Positions 42,613 through 50,314 of a stretch of DNA of 64,000 nt are shown here, in pieces. The notes below the pieces were generated by a model, which was given only the letters and a program-made list of their open reading frames with translations, was not told where the DNA came from and ran no database searches. Location: positions 372,001-436,000 of the forward strand of contig NZ_FVZL01000001.1 of NCBI RefSeq assembly GCF_900168295.1. Reading direction: 5' to 3'. This DNA is from Arthrobacter sp. P2b. Its GTDB lineage: Bacteria > Actinomycetota > Actinomycetes > Actinomycetales > Micrococcaceae. Within the stretch, counting starts at the first letter, position 1; every line of letters starts with the position of its first letter. The position numbers were made by a program, and so were the translations under genes.

Positions 42613-44694
42613 ATGAGCCCAGCCCCCGTCATCATCGCCGTCGACGGGCGCTCGGGCGCAGGGAAGACCACACTCGCCGTCGAACTGGCGGCCCGCCTGC
42701 GCGTCCACCACAAGGTCTCCCTCTTCCACCTCGAAGACATCTACCCCGGCTGGAACGGCCTCGCGGCCGGCGTCGAACGCTACGTCTCCACCGTCCTCGG
42801 CCCGCTGAGCCGGGGGGAGGCGGCAACATGGATCAGCTGGGACTGGGAGAAACATTACGACGGCGACCCCAAGGTAACGCTCCCCGCAGAGATCGTCATC
42901 GTGGAGGGAGTGGGGGCGGCAGCGGCGGAAGCGCGTCCGCTCCTGAGCGCCGTGATCTGGGCCGAGTCGCCGGACGACGTGCGGCGGACCCGGGCACTGA
43001 ACCGCGACGGCGACACCTATGAACCCTACTGGGACCAGTGGGCGGCGCAGGAAGAGGAATGGCTGGCGGGCGATGACGTCCCGCGGCACGCGGATGTCCG
43101 CGTCAACAATCTCGCAGACGGTTCCGCGGTGACCGACCTGCTGCAACTCCTCCCCTACCTCCCGCCACTGGCCCCGGTCCTGGCACCCGAACTGTCCGCC
43201 CGCCGCGGCCTCACCCTCAGGGCAAGGCGGCTGGACCGGCTCCCGGACGCCCCGGCCCTGTTCCGCTCCCTCTATGGCGGCTCGGCCAACGCCGTCTGGC
43301 TGGACTCGTCCAACGCCGCTGCCGCTGGTTTCCAACCAGGCGGGGAGGACCTGACCGGAAAGACAGCCGCCGGGCGCAGCCGCTTCAGCATCATGGCGGA
43401 CGACGGCGGCACTTTCGGCCAGGCAGTGACCCACCGCTCCGGGGAAAGCCTGATCAGCACGGGCTCCGCGGCAGTCCGGGTGAACGGGCCGTTCTTCCGG
43501 TGGCTCGACACCGTGTGGGGCCGCCGGGCGGTCCGCGCGCCCGAAGGCTACCCGGGCCACTTCACACTGGGCTGGCTGGGGTGCCTGGGCTATGAGCTCA
43601 AGCGCGAAACCGGCGGCACCGACCTGCCTGCACCCACCCCTGACGCCGCGCTGATCTTCGCAGGCAGGGCCGTGGTCCTGGACCACGCCGAGGGCACGGC
43701 CTGGCTCCTCGCCCTGGAGGCTCCGGACGCGGAGGCCTGGCTGGACGCCGCGGCAGCGGCCGTCGAAGACGCGGCGCAACGGCAAGAAGAAACCCCTCCC
43801 GGCGGCAGCACCGGCGTCGTACTCCCTGCAGCGCCTGCCTTTCAAAGCCGCGACACAGGCGCGGAATATCGGGAAAAGATTGCCGCTGCCCAACACGAGA
43901 TCGCCGAGGGAAACACCTACGAGGTCTGTCTGACCACAACACTGTCAGCCCGCGTGCCGGCCGACACCTTGGACCCCTGGAGCACGTACCTGGCGCTTCG
44001 CCGGAGGAACCCCGCACCCTTCGCGAGCTTCCTCCGGCTGGGCAGCGTCACGGTGGCGAGCACCTCCCCCGAGCGGTTCCTCAAGATAGCGTCCGACGGC
44101 GGCATGCGCGCCGAACCGATCAAGGGCACCAGGCGCCGGGCTGCTGATCCGGCCGAGGATGCACAGCTGCGCACCGATCTGGCCACGTCATTGAAGGACC
44201 GCGCGGAGAACATCATGATTGTCGACCTGCTGCGGAACGACCTCAGCCATTTCGCCGCTCCAGGTTCCGTCACGGTTAGCCGGCTCTGCGCCATCGAGAG
44301 CTACGCCACCGTGCACCAGATGGTCAGCACCATTGACGCCCGCCTCCTGCCCGGATCGTCCCGGGCGGAGGCAGTTGCCGCCTGCTTCCCGGCGGGCTCG
44401 ATGACCGGCGCGCCCAAAATCAGCACCATGGCCATCCTCGACCAGCTGGAAGGCGAAGCGCGGGGCCTCTATTCCGGCGCCATCGGATACTTCTCGCTGA
44501 ACGGCGCAACGGACCTCGCCGTCGCCATCCGGACCCTGGTGATCAGCGCAGACGGGAACGGAACCGCGGAACTGACGCTCGGCGTCGGCGGTGCCATCAC
44601 CGCCGACTCGGTGCCGGACGAGGAGTACGAGGAGATCCGCACCAAGGCATATGGAGTGCTGTCCACGCTGGGTGCGGAATTCCCGGACACCTGA
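42613..44694 (+). CDS. pabB: P-loop kinase-like domain fused to aminodeoxychorismate synthase component I
   Basis: A 693-residue two-part protein. Residues 1-190 form a uridine-kinase-like P-loop domain: VIIAVDGRSGAGKTTLAVEL with Walker A 12-19, LFHLEDIYPGW with a substrate-binding Asp, and EIVIVEGVGA. Residues about 200-690 are a chorismate-binding enzyme: PIKGTRRRA, AENIMIVDLLRNDLS, FPAGSMTGAPKISTM and GAIGYFSLNG, matching PabB more than TrpE. PabB makes 4-amino-4-deoxychorismate for folate; the partner lyase is encoded at 59044. The role of the kinase part is unknown. No glutaminase (PabA) gene is adjacent. Confidence 0.85.
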   Translation: MSPAPVIIAVDGRSGAGKTTLAVELAARLRVHHKVSLFHLEDIYPGWNGLAAGVERYVSTVLGPLSRGEAATWISWDWEKHYDGDPKVTLPAEIVIVEGVGAAAAEARPLLSAVIWAESPDDVRRTRALNRDGDTYEPYWDQWAAQEEEWLAGDDVPRHADVRVNNLADGSAVTDLLQLLPYLPPLAPVLAPELSARRGLTLRARRLDRLPDAPALFRSLYGGSANAVWLDSSNAAAAGFQPGGEDLTGKTAAGRSRFSIMADDGGTFGQAVTHRSGESLISTGSAAVRVNGPFFRWLDTVWGRRAVRAPEGYPGHFTLGWLGCLGYELKRETGGTDLPAPTPDAALIFAGRAVVLDHAEGTAWLLALEAPDAEAWLDAAAAAVEDAAQRQEETPPGGSTGVVLPAAPAFQSRDTGAEYREKIAAAQHEIAEGNTYEVCLTTTLSARVPADTLDPWSTYLALRRRNPAPFASFLRLGSVTVASTSPERFLKIASDGGMRAEPIKGTRRRAADPAEDAQLRTDLATSLKDRAENIMIVDLLRNDLSHFAAPGSVTVSRLCAIESYATVHQMVSTIDARLLPGSSRAEAVAACFPAGSMTGAPKISTMAILDQLEGEARGLYSGAIGYFSLNGATDLAVAIRTLVISADGNGTAELTLGVGGAITADSVPDEEYEEIRTKAYGVLSTLGAEFPDT

Positions 44695-44699
44695 TGCGC

Positions 44700-44729
44700 C
44701 GCGCGGGCCGTTGCCGTGCCGCCCGCGCG
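44700..44729. terminator. hairpin between convergent pabB-fusion and deacetylase genes
   Basis: CGCGCGGGC (44700-44708) and GCCCGCGCG (44721-44729) pair perfectly in the 40-bp gap between the two stops. It can end both transcripts. Confidence 0.65.
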
Positions 44730-44734
44730 ACAGG

Positions 44735-45466
44735 TCAGCCGCGGCGGGCGGGCCTGTCGAACTTCCAGCCCTCGGACTTGAGCTCCGGGATGACCTGGTC
44801 AACGGCTTCCACGGTCTGGGTCCTGTCACCGCCGCCGTCGTGCAGGAGCACAACACCGCCAGGCCGGATTCCCTCACGGATCCGGCGGACCAGTTCCGGC
44901 GTCCCCGGCGGCTCCCAGTCGCCGATGGTCAGCTGCCAGCCCAGCGGCTGCATGCCCAGTTCGGCGGCCACTTCAGGCGTTTGTCCCCAACTGCCGTACG
45001 GGGCGCGGAAGTAGTCGATCTTTGCGTCCGGCACCGCTTCCCGGATAACGGCGCTGGTTTCCAGCAGATCAGCCTTGATGGCTTCCGGGCCCCAGGTGGC
45101 CATGTTGTCGTGGTGCATGGTGTGGTTGCAGAGCAGGTGGCCGGCGGCGGCAATCTGCCGCACGATGTCGGGGTACTGCTTCACATGGTCACCCCACAGG
45201 CAGAAGGTGGCCTTGACGTGGTGTTTCTCCAGGACGGCCAGCAGTTTGGGGGTACTTACGGGGTCGGGACCGTCATCGAACGTCAGGCTGAGGTATTTGC
45301 CCTCATGCCGGGTCGAATCGACAATGGCCGGGGTTGCCTGGTCCGCCTGCGCGGGGGTTGCTCCGGCGAGGCCTGCCGGGACGGAGGCACCGAGGGCAAG
45401 GACAGCCGCCGCGAGTGGCAGTGCGGCCCTGCGCAGGGAAACCGGGTTGTACGTCGGGAGGTGCAT
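44735..45466 (-). CDS. secreted CE4 polysaccharide deacetylase (probable acetylxylan esterase)
   Basis: A 243-residue NodB-domain protein. The Sec signal runs from SLRRAALPLAAAVLALG to about TPAQA (residue 41). Catalytic motifs follow in order: SLTFDDGPDP with base Asp and metal Asp, HTMHHDN (HxxxH metal site), FRAPYGSWG, a DWEPPG segment and LLHDGGG with the catalytic His. ATG 45466 has AGGAAGGAAA in front. Members remove N- or O-acetyl groups from chitin, peptidoglycan or xylan. A LacI-type site shared with the xylanase lies upstream, which favours xylan. Confidence 0.85.
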   Translation of the reverse strand: MHLPTYNPVSLRRAALPLAAAVLALGASVPAGLAGATPAQADQATPAIVDSTRHEGKYLSLTFDDGPDPVSTPKLLAVLEKHHVKATFCLWGDHVKQYPDIVRQIAAAGHLLCNHTMHHDNMATWGPEAIKADLLETSAVIREAVPDAKIDYFRAPYGSWGQTPEVAAELGMQPLGWQLTIGDWEPPGTPELVRRIREGIRPGGVVLLHDGGGDRTQTVEAVDQVIPELKSEGWKFDRPARRG

Positions 45467-45577
45467 TGTTTTCCTTCCTGTCGTCATGAACCTCGCCGGC
45501 ACGCCGCACGTCGTGAAAGCACGAAAGACCGCTGCTTTGCGGACCACAGAGCCGCGTGGCTGGCGGGGAGGATCATG

Positions 45578-45605
45578 GAAGTTTTCCGGTAAGTTCCGGA
45601 ACTTG
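45578..45605. promoter_or_regulatory. second TTCCGG operator, upstream of the deacetylase
   Basis: TTCCGGTAAGTTCCGGAA (45584-45601) matches the xylanase operator core TTCCGGAAATTTCCGGAA at 16 of 18 positions and has AAGTT/AACTT flanks. It lies about 115 bp before the deacetylase start on the minus strand and 87 bp past the stop of the LacI gene. Confidence 0.6.
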
Positions 45606-45687
45606 CTCAGCGTAGGTCCACGCCGCGAGCGCCGTCAAGGGTTATCCGGCCCTGGTGTAGTTGCGGGGAGGCAGCGGCTTCCGGAGG

Positions 45688-46716
45688 TCAGCGGCCGGCC
45701 GGCGGAGCCGTGCTCTCCCGGACCATCAGCCGCGTGGAAAGTTCCACCCGCGGGCTCTCCACGCCTTCGCCCTGCAGCATCCGAAGTACCGTGCGGGCGG
45801 CAAGTTTGCCCATCTCGGCCAGCGGCTGCCGGACTGTGGTGAGCGGAGGTGAGGCCCACTGGGCCTCGGGAAGATCATCGAAGCCCACAACGCTGATGTC
45901 CTCGGGCACCCGGAGGCCCTTCTTGCGGACCGCTTCGTAGACGCCAAGGGCCATCTGGTCGCTGGCTGCGAAGACGGCGGACGGCGGCTCGGCCAACTCG
46001 AGCAGGCGGCAACCGGCACGAAAGCCGGACTGGTAGTCGAAGTCCCCCTCGATAACGAGTTCGGGATCGAAGGAAATGCCCGCCGCGTCCAGGCCTGCCC
46101 GGTAGCCGTCCAGCCGGGCCCTGCTGCACCATAACCCCGGCGTTCCGGCCACAAAGCCGATGCGGCGGTGGCCGATTCCGGTCAGGTGCTCGGTAGCACC
46201 CACTGCTCCGGTCCAGTTAGTGGCGCCAATCGTGGGCACATCCAGGTCCGGAACACCGGCCGGGTCCACCACGACTGCCGGCACGTGGAGGCGCTGCAGT
46301 TCGGCGCGGAGGAAGGAATCGAGGTCGGTGGTGACCAGGATGGCCCCGTCACTTGCCCTGGCACTGACGTTGTCCAGCCACTGCCGGGTGGACGCGGGGC
46401 TGCTCTGGCGATGAATGGCGGAGACCACGGTGGAGGCACCGGCTTCGTTGGCGGCTTCCTCCACCCCGCGGATGATCTCCACTGCCCACGGGCTGTCCAG
46501 GTCATTGAACACGAGGTCGATAAGGCCGGACCGTACTTCCGGGCGCGCGCCCCGGCGTTGATACCCGTAGTCCCGGAGCAGCGTTTCCACTCGTTCCCGG
46601 GTTTGCGGGGCGACGTCGCTGCGGCCGTTGAGCACCCTGGAGACAGTGGGCACCGATACTCCCGCTTCGGCGGCGATGGCCGAAATTGTGACTGCCCGGC
46701 GGGGACTCTCCTGCAC
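45688..46716 (-). CDS. LacI-family regulator of the xylanase/deacetylase genes
   Basis: A 342-residue repressor. The LacI HTH and hinge are at residues 9-60 (VTISAIAAEAGVSVPTVSRVLNGRSDVAPQTRERV); a periplasmic-binding-like sugar domain follows (LIDLVFNDLDSPWAVEIIRGVEEAA, GATNWTGAVGATEHL, VFAASDQMALGVYEAV, DISVVGFDDLPEAQWASPPLTTVRQPL). It stands between two genes that share palindromic TTCCGGAA sites and is the natural binder of both. Ligand probably xylose or xylobiose, by context. Confidence 0.88.
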   Translation of the reverse strand: MQESPRRAVTISAIAAEAGVSVPTVSRVLNGRSDVAPQTRERVETLLRDYGYQRRGARPEVRSGLIDLVFNDLDSPWAVEIIRGVEEAANEAGASTVVSAIHRQSSPASTRQWLDNVSARASDGAILVTTDLDSFLRAELQRLHVPAVVVDPAGVPDLDVPTIGATNWTGAVGATEHLTGIGHRRIGFVAGTPGLWCSRARLDGYRAGLDAAGISFDPELVIEGDFDYQSGFRAGCRLLELAEPPSAVFAASDQMALGVYEAVRKKGLRVPEDISVVGFDDLPEAQWASPPLTTVRQPLAEMGKLAARTVLRMLQGEGVESPRVELSTRLMVRESTAPPAGR

Positions 46717-46788
46717 GCATTCCTCCTGGTCCGCTGCAAGTATAGGCCCTCGCCCGGCTGGGCGGTTTCAAAAGTTTTGCCGAAACCC

Positions 46789-46855
46789 TTGACGCGCTCT
46801 CCGGAATATTCCTAATCTACAACGACTGACTTCCGGAAATTTCCGGAAGTCAGTC
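46789..46855 (+). promoter_or_regulatory. xylanase promoter with a 32-bp perfect palindromic operator
   Basis: -35 TTGACG (46789-46794) and -10 TAATCT (46813-46818) are 18 bp apart. A perfect 32-bp palindrome (arms 46824-46839 and 46840-46855; core TTCCGGAAATTTCCGGAA) covers the start point. A related CCGGAATATTCC lies in the spacer. This is a classic repressor position. Confidence 0.85.
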
Positions 46856-46907
46856 GCCATCGGCCCTCCGGGACCGATCGATTCAGCACCTCAAAGGAGA
46901 GCATTTA

Positions 46908-48074
46908 ATGAAGGTTGCCCAACTAGTCGCCGCCGCCGTGCTGGCGTCGACGTTTGTCCTCCCTACGGCACTGCCCGCGATGGCCGGCCAAAACGACCAG
47001 CCGAAGCCCCCAGGACTTGCCAAGCAGGACACCCTGCGCTGGGCCGCACCCAACGACGTCCGGATCGGCACCGCGGTTGCCGGCGGCGGCCATCATGACA
47101 CCATGCCCTACGCCAACCCGTTCACTTCCGACGCGCAATACCGGGAAGTCCTGGCTGCCGAGTTCAGCTCCGTATCCCCCGAAAACCAGGCGAAGTGGGA
47201 GTTCATCCACCCCCAGCGGGACCAGTACCGCTTTGCTGAGATGGACGCCATCGTCGAGTTCGCCCAGCAGCACGGACAGGTGGTCCGCGGCCACACCCTG
47301 TTCTGGCACAGCCAGAACCCCGCCTGGCTGGAGCAAGGCAAATTCAGCAAGGAGGAGCTCCGTTCCATCCTGAAGGACCACATCACCACCGTGGTGGGAC
47401 GCTACGCCGGAAAGATCCAGCAGTGGGATGTTGCCAACGAGATCTTCAAGGATGACGGCACCCTGCGCACCACCGATAACATCTGGATCCGCGAACTGGG
47501 TCCGGATATCATCGCTGACGCGTTCCGCTGGGCGCACGAAGCAGATCCGAAAGCCAAGCTCTTCTTCAACGACTACGGCGTTGAAAGCATCAATCCCAAG
47601 AGCACGGCCTACGTCAGCCTCATTTCGAAGCTCCTGAAAGAGGGCGTGAAGGTGGACGGCTTTGCTGTGCAGGGCCACCTGAGCACCCGCTATGGCTTCC
47701 CCGGCGACCTCCAGGCGAACCTTCAGCGTTTCGAAGACCTTGGCTTGGAAACCGCCGTCACGGAGATCGACGTCCGCATGGACGTTCCGGCCGGGACCAA
47801 GCCGACCACCGAACAGCTGGCCAAGCAGGCCAGCTACTACCAGCGTGCGTTGGAAGCCTGCCTGAACATTGAGGGATGCAAGTCCTTCACCATCTGGGGA
47901 TTCAACGACAAGTACTCCTGGGTGCCTGTCTTCTTCAGCGGCGAGGGCGAGGCAACGGTGATGTGGGAGGACTACACCCGCAAGCCCTCGTACTACGCGC
48001 TGCAGTCCACCCTGGCCGCAGCAACCCCGGGCGGAGAGCAGCGCCTGGCCCACCACCCGGCCTACCAGCAGTAG
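46908..48074 (+). CDS. secreted GH10 endo-1,4-beta-xylanase
   Basis: A 388-residue secreted enzyme. The signal peptide (MKVAQLVAAAVLASTFVLPT...AMAG, cut near residue 25) is followed by one GH10 barrel: ENQAKWEFIHP, RGHTLFWHSQNPAWL, WDVANEIFKDDG with acid/base Glu178 and TAVTEIDVRMD with nucleophile Glu286. It cuts the xylan backbone outside the cell. No carbohydrate-binding module follows. CAAAGGAGAG stands 8 bp before ATG 46908. The products would be taken up by the importer at 50315-53395 and trimmed by the GH3 enzyme. Confidence 0.95.
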   Translation: MKVAQLVAAAVLASTFVLPTALPAMAGQNDQPKPPGLAKQDTLRWAAPNDVRIGTAVAGGGHHDTMPYANPFTSDAQYREVLAAEFSSVSPENQAKWEFIHPQRDQYRFAEMDAIVEFAQQHGQVVRGHTLFWHSQNPAWLEQGKFSKEELRSILKDHITTVVGRYAGKIQQWDVANEIFKDDGTLRTTDNIWIRELGPDIIADAFRWAHEADPKAKLFFNDYGVESINPKSTAYVSLISKLLKEGVKVDGFAVQGHLSTRYGFPGDLQANLQRFEDLGLETAVTEIDVRMDVPAGTKPTTEQLAKQASYYQRALEACLNIEGCKSFTIWGFNDKYSWVPVFFSGEGEATVMWEDYTRKPSYYALQSTLAAATPGGEQRLAHHPAYQQ

Positions 48075-48116
48075 CCACTGCCGCAGTAAATCCTGGCGAA
48101 AGCGGCAATTGCCGGC

Positions 48117-48152
48117 AAAGCGGCCCGGAACCGAAGGGTTCCGGGCCGCTTT
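48117..48152. terminator. strong 16-bp hairpin after the xylanase
   Basis: AAAGCGGCCCGGAACC and GGTTCCGGGCCGCTTT pair perfectly around a GAAG tetraloop. The A-run before and T-run after make it a bidirectional intrinsic terminator, serving the epimerase gene as well. Confidence 0.9.
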
Positions 48153-48208
48153 GTGCTCCAGCTACTGCCCAGTGCCGGCTGTCCTGATCCGCCGACAGGT
48201 TTGATCCG

Positions 48209-49120
48209 CTAACCCTCCAGGGCGTGGATCGTGAACGCGAGCGTGTGCGACTGGCCGGGTTCCAGGACAACAAGGTCCTGGCCGGAGTTAAAAGCATCGG
48301 GCGAGCAGGTCATTGGTTCAACCGCCAGCCCCTTGCGGCCGCGCAGTTCTCCTGAATAGAGCTGCAGCCAGGGTGCCTGGTCCCCCGTTGATTGCAGCAC
48401 CGCCGCAAGCTGCAGGGCAGGGTTGCGGAGGATGACGTCCCACTCCCCCTCAGGGAGGTTGGTGAAGGCATGGTCCAGCGACTGCGAGGCAATCCTGCGG
48501 GCGTCCGAGAAGTCAAAGTCCGTGCCCTTGGTATCAACAAGGTCCGTAGGCTGCAGCTTGTCGTCCGTCAGGAGCACCTTGCCTGCCCGGAAACTCAACT
48601 CGCAGGTGGAGATGTCCCCGCCGCCCACCGTGAGGTAGGGATGGGAGCCGCAGCCGTAAGGGACTGGTGCCGGGCCGCAGTTGAGGGCACTGAGCTCGAT
48701 TCGCAGCCCCGTGGCCGCGTCCAGCGCGTAGGTTGCCGAGAGCGCAAGCGGAAAGGGGTACCCGGGCTCGCCGTGCAGCAGGTGCGCCAGGGTCGCTTCG
48801 GCCTGCGAGCGCTGCTCCACCCGCCATTCGCTCCACAGCGCAAGCCCGTGCAGCGCGCTCCCGGTGGCCGCCTCGTTGACCGGCAGCTCATAACGCTGCC
48901 CACCGAAGGAGTACGCACCGCCGTTCACCCGGTTCGGCCAGGGCATGAGCGTCTTGCCTGCGAAGGCGGGGGGCAGTTCGTCGGCAGGATAGGGCAGGAC
49001 CAGGTCCTGGCCGCGGAAAGCCAGGCTGTGCAGCCCGGCCCCCACAGTGGTGACAACTGCCGTGTAGTCCCCCGCCTCAAGCGTAATGAGCTCACCGTTG
49101 GCGTTGACGATGGATGACAT
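48209..49120 (-). CDS. aldose 1-epimerase family protein
   Basis: A 303-residue galactose-mutarotase-fold protein. GAGLHSLAFRGQDLVLPYP, MPWPNRVNGGAYSFGGQRY with the substrate-binding Asn-Arg, and GLALWSEWRVE are followed by YGCGSHPYLTVGGG with the catalytic His; the base Glu is expected in LQLYSGELRG. Such enzymes interconvert alpha and beta anomers of sugars such as xylose or glucose. It is followed downstream by the xylanase terminator and shares direction with the LacI gene 29 bp upstream, so the two may be co-transcribed. Confidence 0.88.
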   Translation of the reverse strand: MSSIVNANGELITLEAGDYTAVVTTVGAGLHSLAFRGQDLVLPYPADELPPAFAGKTLMPWPNRVNGGAYSFGGQRYELPVNEAATGSALHGLALWSEWRVEQRSQAEATLAHLLHGEPGYPFPLALSATYALDAATGLRIELSALNCGPAPVPYGCGSHPYLTVGGGDISTCELSFRAGKVLLTDDKLQPTDLVDTKGTDFDFSDARRIASQSLDHAFTNLPEGEWDVILRNPALQLAAVLQSTGDQAPWLQLYSGELRGRKGLAVEPMTCSPDAFNSGQDLVVLEPGQSHTLAFTIHALEG

Positions 49121-49149
49121 GCGGTTCCTTTCGGGAGGCGGGGCCAGGA

Positions 49150-50175
49150 TCAGATCCGGCCTGGAGGTGCAGTGCTTTGGCGGACAACGAGTGACGTCGC
49201 GAGATCCAGGCGCAGGTTGTTGGGCCGCTCGCCCTCCCGCAGGCGCAGAACCATCCGGGCAGCCTCTTCGGCCATCTCGATCAGGGGCTGGTGCACGGTG
49301 GTGAGGGCCGGGCTGGACCAGCGTGCCACCTGAAGGTCGTCGTATCCCACGATGGACAGGTCCCCGGGAACGGACAGGCCCAGTTGGCGGGCGGCATCGA
49401 GCACGCCGAGGGCCTGCAGGTCACTGCCCGCGAAGATGGCGGTGGGCCTTTCCTCGAGGGCCAGCAGCTCCAGGGCATGGGCGCGTCCGCCGTCCACGTG
49501 GAAGTCGCCGTACCTGATCAAGGAGCGGTCGATGGGAATACCGGCTGTATTCAGGGCTGAGCTGTAGCCGTCGATCCGCGCCAGGGAGCACATCATGTCC
49601 TCCGGGCCGGAGATGGCGGCTATTCGTGTGTGGCCGAGTTCGATGAGGTGGCGGGTCGCCATCATGCCTCCGGCCCAGTTGGCGGAGCCAACGGAGGGAA
49701 CACCGGGGGCGGGGTCACCCGCGGGATCAATGATGGCAAAGGGAATGGAGCGGGCCTCCAGCTGCTGCCGGTATTCCAGGGGCAGGTCGGAGAAAACAAG
49801 GACAACCCCGGCGGGCTGCCGCGCCATCACGCCCTCCACCCAGCCTGCGCCCGGCGCATGCCTGGTGCCGCTTTCGGTGAGGATGACGCTCATGCCGTTC
49901 GCCTTGGCGACATTTTCGACGCCGCGGATAATCTCCAGCGCCCAGGCGCTTTCGAGTTCCGGGAAGACCAGCTCCAGGAGCGCCGACTTGGTCGATGCCT
50001 TTCGCCGTTTGTACCCATGCTCCTCCAGGAGCTCCTCAACTTTCGTCCTGGTTTTGCGGGAAACGTCGGCGCGGCCGTTGAGGACCTTCGAAATTGTCGA
50101 CAGCGAAACGCCCGCCTCCTCCGCCAGCTGGGCGAGAGTAACGCGCACGTCGGAAGAAGAAGCAGGGCTCGTCAT
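49150..50175 (-). CDS. LacI-family regulator of the xylo-oligosaccharide import operon
   Basis: A 341-residue regulator: HTH and hinge at the N-terminus (VTLAQLAEEAGVSLSTISKVLNGRADVSRKTRTKVEELL) and sugar domain (LLELVFPELESAWALEIIRGVENVA, GSANWAGGMMATRHLIELG, AIFAGSDLQALGVLDAA). ATG 50175 is chosen since TATGCT lies 7 nt before it on the same strand, giving a leaderless transcript; ATG 50187 falls inside that -10. It diverges from the ABC operon and close relatedness to the 45688 regulator suggests a duplication. Confidence 0.88.
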   Translation of the reverse strand: MTSPASSSDVRVTLAQLAEEAGVSLSTISKVLNGRADVSRKTRTKVEELLEEHGYKRRKASTKSALLELVFPELESAWALEIIRGVENVAKANGMSVILTESGTRHAPGAGWVEGVMARQPAGVVLVFSDLPLEYRQQLEARSIPFAIIDPAGDPAPGVPSVGSANWAGGMMATRHLIELGHTRIAAISGPEDMMCSLARIDGYSSALNTAGIPIDRSLIRYGDFHVDGGRAHALELLALEERPTAIFAGSDLQALGVLDAARQLGLSVPGDLSIVGYDDLQVARWSSPALTTVHQPLIEMAEEAARMVLRLREGERPNNLRLDLATSLVVRQSTAPPGRI

Positions 50176-50182
50176 GAGAAAC

Positions 50183-50301
50183 AGCATAGCGATACTTTCG
50201 GTTTTTGTACCGCAAATTTGCGAACCTCTTGCGCCGGTGAATGGCCGCGCCTAGACTGTGATCCATCAAACAACTTTCGGTCCTAGTATCGAAACTTTCG
50301 A
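50183..50301. promoter_or_regulatory. divergent promoter/operator region of LacI gene and ABC operon
   Basis: TCGAAACTTTCGA (50289-50301) is a perfect 6-1-6 palindrome just before the ribosome site of the binding-protein gene. Its ACTTTCG half recurs in GATACTTTCGGT (about 50191) next to the LacI -10, and in CAACTTTCGGTC (about 50271). On the plus strand TTGCGC and TAGACT, 17 bp apart, may be the operon promoter. Confidence 0.55.
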
Positions 50302-50314
50302 GAGGCGTTCAAAG

